From Eretmocerus hayati (lineage: Eukaryota; Arthropoda; Insecta; Hymenoptera; Aphelinidae), in the NCBI GenBank assembly GCA_029851415.1, contig CM056741.1:178605021-178669020 (forward strand): a stretch of DNA of 64,000 nucleotides, read 5' to 3'. The position numbers and the translations under genes are program-made. Shown piece by piece: positions 47,428-55,507 of the stretch. Within the stretch, counting starts at the first letter, position 1, and every line of letters begins with the position of its first letter. Below the pieces are notes generated by a model, which was not told the origin of the DNA, did no database searches, and saw only the letters and a program-made list of their open reading frames with translations.

Positions 47428-48900
47428 GGGATTATATCGACGCCTCTTACCAAGATTAACACCTCTTTTCTTGTGACTGACGGAGATTAACGTTTAATCA
47501 TCGTGAACACGAAGATCAACGGATTCTCCTTAGAACCCCGAAAACTTACACCTACTCTTTAGGGTAACGAAGATTAACGCATTCTCGTTAAATCCACGAA
47601 GACTAGCATTTACTCCTTAGGGATACGAAGACTAACACTTAGTGCTCAACGGCCCATGAAACTAGCACTCACTCCTGAACAGAATGAAGACTATAACACA
47701 CTTGCACACGTTCTCGTTCAAAGGGACGGAGACCAAGGCTATTTGAGTGGCGGTAGGGGAGGTAAAACGGCGCGACAACTAGTGCTCCGGTGGCCGAAAA
47801 AGGCGGCCCAACTGCGGGTACGTGTTGCAGGCTTATACGGGGGAACCGCACTGAAACCCTTCATTTCGATGAGTTGTTCTTCGATTATGATGAGTTAGGG
47901 ATGAAATTTCATCTGCAGATCATGTAGATTTTTGCGCAATTCTTTTTGAGCCTGTCAGACGTGCAGAACCCATACAATTGAGCAATCTCGGTAGAAATCA
48001 GGGGGCCTCAATTTAGAAATAGTCTTGTAAAACTGATTCTAATACCTGTATGCCTCTCAAATTCCACACAGTCGTGGATAAAGGTATAGCAAACAATATC
48101 ATGTAAGAAAAATGTGATTCCAAGATACTTCCTCGCATACTTTTTCCAGTTGAAAGCATGCCAAATACACAATTGTGTTTACGGATTTTTCTAATTTTTT
48201 AAAAGAGTTTTGGAGAAATTTTGAGTGAACATTTGGCAAGTTGAACATCTAACAAGGGTTTGGGTAAAATTTAGAGTAATTCCGACAATTAGTATTCGAG
48301 ATCTGATGAGTTACAATTATCAAATGCGTGAACTCCAATTTGCGGCGTTTCTACACGCACACAAGCAACCCGCGGATGAGTCACACCGATACACAATACT
48401 TGCGCACGGATACGAAGTAGGGAGACTTGCAACAAACCAATTTCGTCTTAGGGCCACGAAAGAAAAATACATTCTCTTTAGCCGCACGTAAAATTAACGC
48501 ATCCATAGACTTCATTTGTGGAGGAACGGAGACCGTAAGTATTTCGTTTAAGACGAAGCACTTATAATCTCCGTCCCTATTCAAGAATAAAGTCCACGAA
48601 TGTGTTACTTTTCGTGGCCTCAAGACGAAATACTTATAGTCTTCGTCCCTTCAAGAAAAAAATGCGCGAATGTGTTAATCTTCGTGCAGTTTGAGGAGTA
48701 AGTGTTACTCTTCGTGGTCTTCAGCAGTAAGAGATAATCTTCGTGGTGCTGAGGCGTAAGTGTTGATCTTCTTGGCGTACGAGGTAAGTGTTAATCTTCG
48801 TGGCCGTAACAGAGCAAATGCTAATCTTTGGCCCCCGTGTTAGTCTTCGTGGGCGTTAGCGGATGTGTTAATCTCCGTAAGAGGCGTCGATATATGCCCC
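47428..48900. mobile_element. 1.5-kb foldback-like element built from subrepeats
   Basis: The left end (ggattatatcgacgcctctt, about 47429) is mirrored at the right end (aagaggcgtcgatatatgcc, to about 48898). Each arm (about 47428-47720 and 48490-48900) is a diverged array of 30-45 bp units containing cacgaagattaacac (left) or gtgttaatcttcgtgg (right). The 0.8-kb middle has no recognisable protein. The architecture matches FB-like or Mutator-like foldback elements. It lies inside or next to the non-LTR endonuclease fragment. Confidence 0.8.
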
Positions 48901-49135
48901 GCTTCTTGAGGGCTGCGGACCAATCAATTGACGGCAGCCGTGACACAAAGTTTTGAGGGATACTGGTACCGTACTACCTTAAGGGAGCATCTCCGCTCTC
49001 GCCAGAAAATACTTCCCCAACAACATCACAGAGAATGGTTTTCATGGTGGTAAGATCGACTGGTACGTTACTGGGAGCCCGCACAAGGACTCCCGCAGGG
49101 GTGCTTTTGAGGGTATTACGCAATCCATTCCGCAC
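48901..49135. other. Unassigned sequence between element fragments
   Basis: GC-richer than flanking host DNA, probably retrotransposon-derived, but I cannot assign a domain. Confidence 0.4.
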
Positions 49136-49321
49136 TCATAGGTACCATACTTTCAGTTCCGGTCCCCTGAGTACTCTTGGCGTATACGCTGTCGGCCGAT
49201 CTTTGTTTGTTTTCCCGTCAATTTGGGACAGAATACCGGCAATGCAGAATCCCGAGGTATCTGTAGTGGTTCGATAACTTTGGTTTAATTTTGGATAAGC
49301 TGAACACATAGCTGTACACAA
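49136..49321 (-). pseudogene. Ty3-type RNase H fragment
   Basis: Minus-strand frame reads TTDTSGFCIAGILSQIDGK, then PTAYTPRVLRGPELKV, matching the start of Ty3/mdg4 RNase H (TDASG..IGGVLSQ, RPIAYTSR.L...E). Opposite in orientation to the RT remnants just downstream, so it comes from a different copy or was inverted. Confidence 0.8.
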
Positions 49322-49536
49322 CTTAGTTCCAAGATTTCAAATACTCCTTCAGTCTTCCCGGGGACCAGACGAATCTTCATGTTTTCGAAGAGTTTTTTCA
49401 ATGGTTTCGCAATTTTTGTGGAGTCTCGTAGTAACCTGTTGTAACCTGCTGAGCCTGAAAACTGCCCAACAGAGCTATCGCCGCTGCTTTGTTTGGGTCC
49501 GAGTTGAGGCAGTTCTTTTGATCACATGACCAAGTC

Positions 49537-50130
49537 ATGATACTTCTCTTTTCAGTATTTCACATTTATCGGGCTCTAAAACAAATTTTGCTCGACGCAG
49601 CTTTCTATAACTCCTCTGAAAAGTTTGCCGCGCCTTTCCAGCTAACCCGAGGAATCAGACTCTTTCGGCTACTTTGGTGGAGTGTAGTGGTAGATTTCCG
49701 CCCCCTCAAAGGATTTACTGTGTCAATGTCTTATCCCATCGCCAACATCCAGGAAATCTTTGTTAAGCTTGGAAAAGCAGCATTTCTCAAGATAAATTAC
49801 GCCAAAAACTTATTTTTCAAGTGAAGATCTCAGACAAGTCCAGCCTCATTCCATCCTTTAGCACCTTCATGAGGCATCACGAATACTTTTGCATACCCTT
49901 TGGTTTCCATAATGCAGGCCTAGAGTGGCAGCAAGCTATGGATCCCACCTTATCAGATCTTATGAAAAGGGAGGTTTTCGTTTCTATGGATGACGTAGTT
50001 TTATACCGAGAGTTGCTGGCCGCGTGCGATTGCTTCCCCTCTGATCAAGGCAAAGTAAACGCGACTAGGGCTCCAGGTTTTAGCTGGTTCATTTGGGCAA
50101 ATCGACCCGGTATACAGACGCGGAAATAGG
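49537..50130 (+). pseudogene. Ty3-type reverse transcriptase remnant
   Basis: Two plus-strand frames (49537-49824 and 49821-50129) together show DFRPLKGFTVSMSYPIANIQ, then LGKAAF, then HHEYFCIPFGFHNAGLEWQQ and FVSMDDVVLY. These are decayed forms of the DLRPLN..T....YP, MPFGL.NA and FVYLDDVV motifs; Tyr of YxDD has become Ser. Frameshifted and truncated: no RNase H or integrase follows. Confidence 0.85.
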
Positions 50131-50437
50131 CGCAGATTTAAGTATTTGTCGACCACAGTCTGTATATATGCAGTCGAAAATACCGGATTCGCGCAAAACT
50201 GAGTTCAAAGCAATACGGCTTTGGACTGCTGTTTCTCGTGCAAAATGACTCACGAAGTCAAGTTGCTACTGCGGACCTTCGAGATGGGAAACGACAGCAA
50301 CTGCTCCAGCAAGCCCTAGAGGGTAGCTTTCGAATGACTTGCCGCAACACGAGTAAATATCCAAGTGAGAGCGAGGCTCTGCATAGTGACTCTAAAATCA
50401 TCGCCAGATTAACGGCGGGTATACCTTCTAGACAATT
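50131..50437. other. Short unassigned stretch before the LTR candidate
   Basis: No recognised coding. Confidence 0.4.
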
Positions 50438-51925
50438 GTGACGTCCGTCAATTTTTCATTTTTTTTCTTCTTCATAAATAAGTAAAAGATTGTAACTCGC
50501 GCCTCAGACACTGATGACCCGCCTAACACCGAGAGTAACGTGGTTGCGCGAGTGCAGGAAGAGAGAGAGATAGACGGTCGTGAGAGACAAAGGCAGATTG
50601 GGCAAACACTATAGCCAGTGCCTGAACCGAGCTTGAAAGTAGTACATTTCAGTGTATCAAAGTATTGGTTTAATAGTGAATAGTGGGCAAAATTCGGTCG
50701 GTGGTGAAATAATCCAAGACTACGTGTATACGAACAATGCCGGGTATTACAACCTCGTGCCACAACTATTGTCTTGCGTGAGTTTCTGTGGAATGCTGCA
50801 AGATTAAACATCAGCAACGAGTGTTCAACCTTCAGTGAATTGCTCCCGCTGCATACACTGCATTGACTGATTTAGTGAATATGCAAAAAGAACATTCAAA
50901 ACAGGTGTGAATGCACTCCAAAGTGCCGTTATTGCTATATATAGTGCTGCAATGCAGTCTTCGTGAATGCATCAGAATGCAGCCGCCATCAAACAGTTGA
51001 GTAACATTTCCACCGTACTCATCTGATTTTGAAATAAAGTGCAGTGCTCAGCAAAGAACTACATTTTGCCTCGTGTCTGCGCGATCGCGTGCACCTAGTG
51101 CAGCATTACCAACGAGGCCACCAAACGGCATTGCACACATACGCTCACACCATCATCAAGTACAGTACAGCTAAGCGCACGCGCATGTATGTGTATTTCT
51201 GCACTCACACTTGAAGAACCGAAAAGACGAAAAGGATTTCTCCTCACTTGCCGCTTTCCCCACTCAGGCCACCTCTTCAGCCTGTGCGCCCCACTTTCGC
51301 TGCCGCTCTCTCTCTCGCTCTGACTGCGCGCGCACGCCGCTAGCAGCCAATCAACGAACGCCGCAAGTGCAGCGCCAAACTGCAGCGCCGCAACAACGAG
51401 GGAATAACTACAGCCGCAGCATCAGCGAAAAGACACTTTTGGTTCGGCCTCCATCGTGAGGACAACCAGCCGAAGAGGCCTCACTTACGAGGACTATTAA
51501 AAAAGGCCTCCTAGTGAGGACTAGCCTGACTGACGGCCTCCTCTGTGAGGACTGTGTTTTCTTTGGAGTACTTGTAAAATCTTCGAGTGGAAATAAAAAG
51601 TAAGGGTCATTTATTTACCAAAGTGGTAATCCGTCCATTTTTCAAGGGGTCAGTTCCTTCACCTTCATATTCATTATATATATATGTATATGTATATTCG
51701 TTCGGGTACGTTTTAACTTTGTTTAAGAATTTATCCGTGTTTTTCCTTTGTTACAATTTTAGCCAATCCACTAATATAATATTTGTGATTTCTGTCAAGG
51801 TAAATAATTAATCATAGCGGTTGGGAACCTGAGAAATTTGATTAGGCCATTTGGAATTAATATTTGAACCTGACCTATAAGCGCGAGTTTGGCTCGAATC
51901 CCGCCATAAAAATTGATTTAGACTT
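50438..51925 (+). mobile_element. Probable 5' LTR and leader of the Ty3-type element
   Basis: Begins with TGTGACGTCCGTCAA, a typical TG-start of insect Ty3-type LTRs. It contains a TATA-like box (tgctatatatagtgc, about 50938) and AATAAA at about 51035 and 51591, and has no domain-bearing ORF. The matching 3' LTR would be beyond the window, so the 3' border cannot be placed and no clear primer-binding site was found. Part of this stretch may be leader. Confidence 0.4.
51447..51560. repeat. Four-unit GGCCTC/GAGGAC repeat in the LTR/leader
   Basis: Four imperfect units of about 30 bp, each pairing GGCCTC with a GAGGAC a few bases later (ggcctccatcgtgaggac, ggcctcacttacgaggac, ggcctcctagtgaggac, ggcctcctctgtgaggac). 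Each unit can form a small hairpin. Could be structural RNA or a protein-binding array. Confidence 0.8.
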
Positions 51926-52044
51926 CACATAAGTACGCCTTTTTCTGGAGGCCCCGGGGGGATTAAATTTCAGGTTAGGTCACAACATTAACACTCATCT
52001 CACTCGCTCATTTAACCCACTCTAAATCTTCATCATTCTTGTAG

Positions 52045-53838
52045 TTTTTCTATCTCTGTGTGTCGTCCAATCAGTGCCTAGCGGCTTACGCATTTTTTTT
52101 GGGTGTTGCTTTGCTTACCATTATCCATACCTGCCCTTCTTCAGTGTCAAAAAACAAAAGCAAGTGTGGGAAACGAAGACGGCAAGCAGAACTACGCGCT
52201 TGGCGGCTAAATCAGTGGCACGACGAATGGTGTGAAATCCCAGCGTCGGTAGCAGCGGCCGAGTTCCGGCCTTACGAAACAGACCATCAAATACTATCAC
52301 GCCTCGACGCAGCACACGGGCACGCTTTCGTGTCGGCCAGCACCTTCGACCATAGGGGATATTTATTGACGCCACCTGTCCACCATCCCATCTACGCCAC
52401 CGAATTGGACCGTCGAAATCAGCTTAACGCGTTTTTGAGGGAAAACGGCTCACAGGTGGTCTTAACAACCCCGCAAACCCTGGGACTGACCGACCAGGAG
52501 GTACTCACTGCTTGGACTCCGGACATTGAGGCCACGTTCGGTGAATCCGGGGTTTTAGTTACCTTCTTGTCATCAGCTGCCGAAGAGGTTTGTTCCGAGC
52601 AGCAATTCGAAGGTCAGAACTCATCACCATCGGTAACGACCACCCCATCATCAAAGGCTGAGCCACCATCGTCGCCGTCGATCTCCACCACCTCAGTAGC
52701 CACCTCGCTTGCATCATCAACCACCACCACCACAGCAGCAGTAGCCGCACCAATCGTAACGGAGGTGTCTCGGGGCCAATTACCATCAACTGGCAACGAA
52801 CCTCAGCCTCCGCCAGCGTTTGGGTTTCCACCGTCGTCAGCAGCGATTCACCCGCTAGCTGAGTTAGGTTCAAAACCTACTCCATCGGCACTTGGGTCAG
52901 TCCCACCAACAACTTTGACACCACCACCAGTAAAGGAAAACCACGTAACCAAGCCTTGCGCCCGTGTGGAACACAGATCAAACGCGGCCCCTCAAGTATC
53001 ACCTGAAATGGTGATAATTGAGTCGAGTGACGACGAACGATCGTTCCCCGCAGCAGAACCACCAGCCCTCGCCGTACCACCGGCATCTTCGGCACCAGTG
53101 CCAGCGACCTCATCATCTTCGGTGGCTACGTTTCCAGCACCACCAACATCAGCGGCCCCTGTGTTATCGCCGACCTCAACGACCACATCGCAACAAGCCT
53201 CGGCAATTTCATCGTCACCATCTTCCGCCTCATCAGATTCATCCTGCTCCTGTTCTTCATCCTGTTCCTGCTCTTCGAGCTCATCCAGCTCCTCGTCCCC
53301 TACCCCCAGTCCCTCACCCACCGTCCCAAAGAAGAGACCAGCGATAACGCAGGAAGACATTCCACCAAAAAAACGTCCCCGCCAGCAAGCCCCAGTGCGA
53401 CCGTCTGCCGATGCCGCATCCACCTCGGTTAGCCAACCCAAGACGCCCGCCTTGAGACTGGTTAATATCTTTTCCAAGAAACGTTCCAATCAGGAGGGAC
53501 AAAGTGTGAATTCTAAAAAACGTGGCGAATATCGGCTTGCGCCATTACCTCCTATCGCCAGCTCAAGGGCAAATAGCTCGACACCTGTTCCTCGAGGCGA
53601 GGTCTCTTCGAGCCAGTCGGTACCAGCAGCAACGAGGCCACCCGTCGAACCTGCCCCCGGTCCATCTAGCACTGAAGCGGATCCTACCGCAAAGGTGAGG
53701 ACGTTACCAAGACCACCGACAGTACCCAGAAAACCTACCTTCCGCCCATTGGGCGCACCACGGACACCCGAAGAGAGGGCCCAAGAAAGAAAGTGCGACC
53801 CAAGGGTTTGCAAGGGCAAAGGGTGTTGGCGTTGCTAA
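52045..53838 (+). CDS. Long ORF of unknown family upstream of gag
   Basis: Open for about 598 codons with no early in-frame ATG; the first Met is around residue 320. Either it starts by splicing or by a non-ATG codon. A strong acceptor (pyrimidine tract then cttcttcag, ending 52144) would start it at KNKSKCGKRRRQAELRAWRL; a weaker acceptor at 52044 would keep a hydrophobic segment (CLAAYAFFLGVALLTIIHTC). From there: a basic stretch; an apparently globular domain of about 120 residues (FRPYETDHQILSRLDAAHGH to LTAWTPDIEATFGESGV); a 300-residue Ser/Pro/Thr-rich linker with poly-Ser; basic KKRP patches; and a C-terminal Cys cluster CDPRVCKGKGCWRC (C-x4-C-x4-C-x2-C, a possible zinc site). I recognise no family. 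It lies between the LTR candidate and the gag-pol part in the same orientation, so it may be an accessory ORF of the element or a separate insertion. Confidence 0.55.
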   Translation, partial: FFYLCVSSNQCLAAYAFFLGVALLTIIHTCPSSVSKNKSKCGKRRRQAELRAWRLNQWHDEWCEIPASVAAAEFRPYETDHQILSRLDAAHGHAFVSASTFDHRGYLLTPPVHHPIYATELDRRNQLNAFLRENGSQVVLTTPQTLGLTDQEVLTAWTPDIEATFGESGVLVTFLSSAAEEVCSEQQFEGQNSSPSVTTTPSSKAEPPSSPSISTTSVATSLASSTTTTTAAVAAPIVTEVSRGQLPSTGNEPQPPPAFGFPPSSAAIHPLAELGSKPTPSALGSVPPTTLTPPPVKENHVTKPCARVEHRSNAAPQVSPEMVIIESSDDERSFPAAEPPALAVPPASSAPVPATSSSSVATFPAPPTSAAPVLSPTSTTTSQQASAISSSPSSASSDSSCSCSSSCSCSSSSSSSSSPTPSPSPTVPKKRPAITQEDIPPKKRPRQQAPVRPSADAASTSVSQPKTPALRLVNIFSKKRSNQEGQSVNSKKRGEYRLAPLPPIASSRANSSTPVPRGEVSSSQSVPAATRPPVEPAPGPSSTEADPTAKVRTLPRPPTVPRKPTFRPLGAPRTPEERAQERKCDPRVCKGKGCWRC

Positions 53839-54288
53839 CCCAAGAGACATTGATCTTAACTTTATCCCCTTTTTGGTTTCAACTCACTGCTTTGCTAAAA
53901 TTTCTTCTTCCATAATCCCATTTAGTTTCTGAATCATTTACCTTTTTTTTTAATTTTATCTTCACTATCTTCATGACAAATTGTCGTTGTAAGCACTTAT
54001 TATAAGTTTGGTGTTTTGAATGCAGAACCTTCTCTTAGTTTTTGTTTTACTCCATTAATCAGTGTTGATATTTATGATAAATGAGGTTAATTCCTTGAAT
54101 CATTCATTTTTTTGCACACTCCAAATCACACTGCACCGTACTATCAAATACACTACTCTGACGATTCTTCAGTGACCTAACTTGAATTAATCCCGAAGTT
54201 TTTTTTTAATTTCTTTGGTTTATGAAATTTTATATTAATATCTCGAATAATTTTGATGAAAGTTTGTCAGATCGAGCGTTAGCCCTCA
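53839..54288 (+). other. Noncoding gap between ORFs of the element
   Basis: 450 bp, AT-rich, many stops in all frames. Nothing recognised. Confidence 0.6.
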
Positions 54289-54537
54289 ATGCCTTCAAAT
54301 AGTGACATTTCAAAATTAATAGATCGGGCCAGTAAAGTTTTTTCCCGACAAGGTCAACTTATAAAACAATATCAAAGATATTTACGAAAGTCAACTGATT
54401 TGAAAAATCTCCAGAAGAGAGAATTTGATGAACTGATTTATGTAGAAGAAGATCTTGGAATAATTTCTTCACAAATAGTAATCTCACATCGCCATTTCGA
54501 TACTATAGGAACGATTATCCAAGAGTTAAATGAGTAA
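54289..54537 (+). CDS. Small helical ORF of the LTR element (82 aa)
   Basis: Starts with ATG and ends TAA. The protein is polar and predicted helical by eye (ISKLIDRASKVFSRQGQLIK, then RYLRKSTDLKNLQKREFDEL). It overlaps the next ORF by 8 nt: ATGAGTAA holds the next start and this stop. No known family. The overlap argues that it belongs to the same RNA as the following ORFs. Confidence 0.55.
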   Translation: MPSNSDISKLIDRASKVFSRQGQLIKQYQRYLRKSTDLKNLQKREFDELIYVEEDLGIISSQIVISHRHFDTIGTIIQELNE

Positions 54538-54811
54538 TTGCAATTGCAATCGACGATTCGCGGAAATTGAAGGTTTGTTGTCTGAATTAGAAGACCGAAA
54601 TCGTCAACTCGTTGTGCTGAGCCGGTGTTTTCGCCTACGTCAGGAGTGGGCCGAACAAGACGGAGAAGATTTGAAGGATTGGCGTGAGAGTCTCACAGAG
54701 AGTAACAATAATTGCCTTCAGCAAATCGAGAGAGTAGCACAGAGGAGTGAAGAAATTGATTTGAAAATACAGAAATTATCTGAAAAATTCCATCAACTCA
54801 ATTTAGATTAA
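54530..54811 (+). CDS. Small coiled-coil ORF of the LTR element (93 aa)
   Basis: Begins MSNCNCNRRFAEIEGLLSEL and continues with heptad-like helical sequence (CLQQIERVAQRSEEIDLKIQ then KLSEKFHQLNLD), suggesting a coiled coil. Its TAA is directly followed by the ATG of the next ORF (TAAATG). Three Cys near the N-terminus (CNC, and C at about residue 32). No family recognised. Confidence 0.55.
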   Translation: MSNCNCNRRFAEIEGLLSELEDRNRQLVVLSRCFRLRQEWAEQDGEDLKDWRESLTESNNNCLQQIERVAQRSEEIDLKIQKLSEKFHQLNLD

Positions 54812-55501
54812 ATGGTACCAGTTCGTGGAATTTTATACCCGAACACTGATTTTGAAGTTCCTCCACCAAAACGAGAACCATTAACTCTGGTTGAATTCGC
54901 AGAAGAACAAATCTTTGATAGTCACATCTTGCGGGCTTATCGCATCCTCCATGCTTAAGAATCGGTCAGAGAAAATTATTGTAAGATAAAGGTTTACTTA
55001 TATCATAAAGATATCAGCTCCGGAACAATTAGGTCAGCACAAGGGCCTGAAGGTGTAGAAGAATATTTAGAGTCTGCAGATGGTAAGGTAAGCCCACCGA
55101 CTTTTGCTAATTTAAGTAGCAGGTTGTACCAAAACTTGCCTGACTCCCTTAATCATCTTATTCAGGGGCCTTATTTCAGATATTCCGTTAAGCTAGAAAA
55201 CGGAGAATATTATATAGATCGCTTTACTTTCGCCGAGTTATTCTACGGCAGCATCATTGATTGTCCACTTTTCAAGGGTAATACTAAGTTTCTGAAATTC
55301 GAGAAGTTGTTGTATACAAATCGACTTTTAGATTCTTTGTTGGACTGCGTTGATAACAACGAACCCTTAAAAATAGGTGACATCATCATTAAAGCCACGG
55401 GTACAGATATTTTCCAACGGGTAATGCTACATACTCGACCACTTTGCGAAAACACTGCAGCAATCAGTATAGTTAGACAGTGCTACAACCACTTTTATTA
55501 A
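54812..55501 (+). CDS. ORF of the LTR element, about 229 codons with one in-frame stop
   Basis: Begins MVPVRGILYPNTDFEVPPPK immediately after the previous stop. After 48 codons there is an in-frame TAA (54956-54958), after which the same frame stays open to TAA at 55499-55501 (YLYHKDISSGTIR, then LPDSLNHLIQGPYFRYSVKL, then RFTFAELFYGSIIDC, ending CYNHFY). The stop may be a point mutation or a read-through site. Probably a folded alpha/beta protein; no family recognised. Only 6 nt separate it from the gag ATG. Confidence 0.5.
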
Positions 55502-55507
55502 AGATAT

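Noticed and set aside
47440..48890. Regularly spaced short repeats suspected as a CRISPR-like array
   Set aside because: Units are degenerate, lie in opposed orientation at the two ends of one element, and the genome is eukaryotic.
51908..51927. tggctcgaatcccgcca looks like a tRNA 3' end or, reversed, a primer-binding site
   Set aside because: In neither direction do the T-loop and acceptor lengths fit a tRNA 3' end (a T-loop must be 16 nt from CCA), and the T-stem does not pair. Treated as chance.
52992..53489. Acidic 165-codon ORF on the minus strand
   Set aside because: It is the complement of the Ser/Pro-rich part of the plus-strand ORF; biased codons create open shadow frames.
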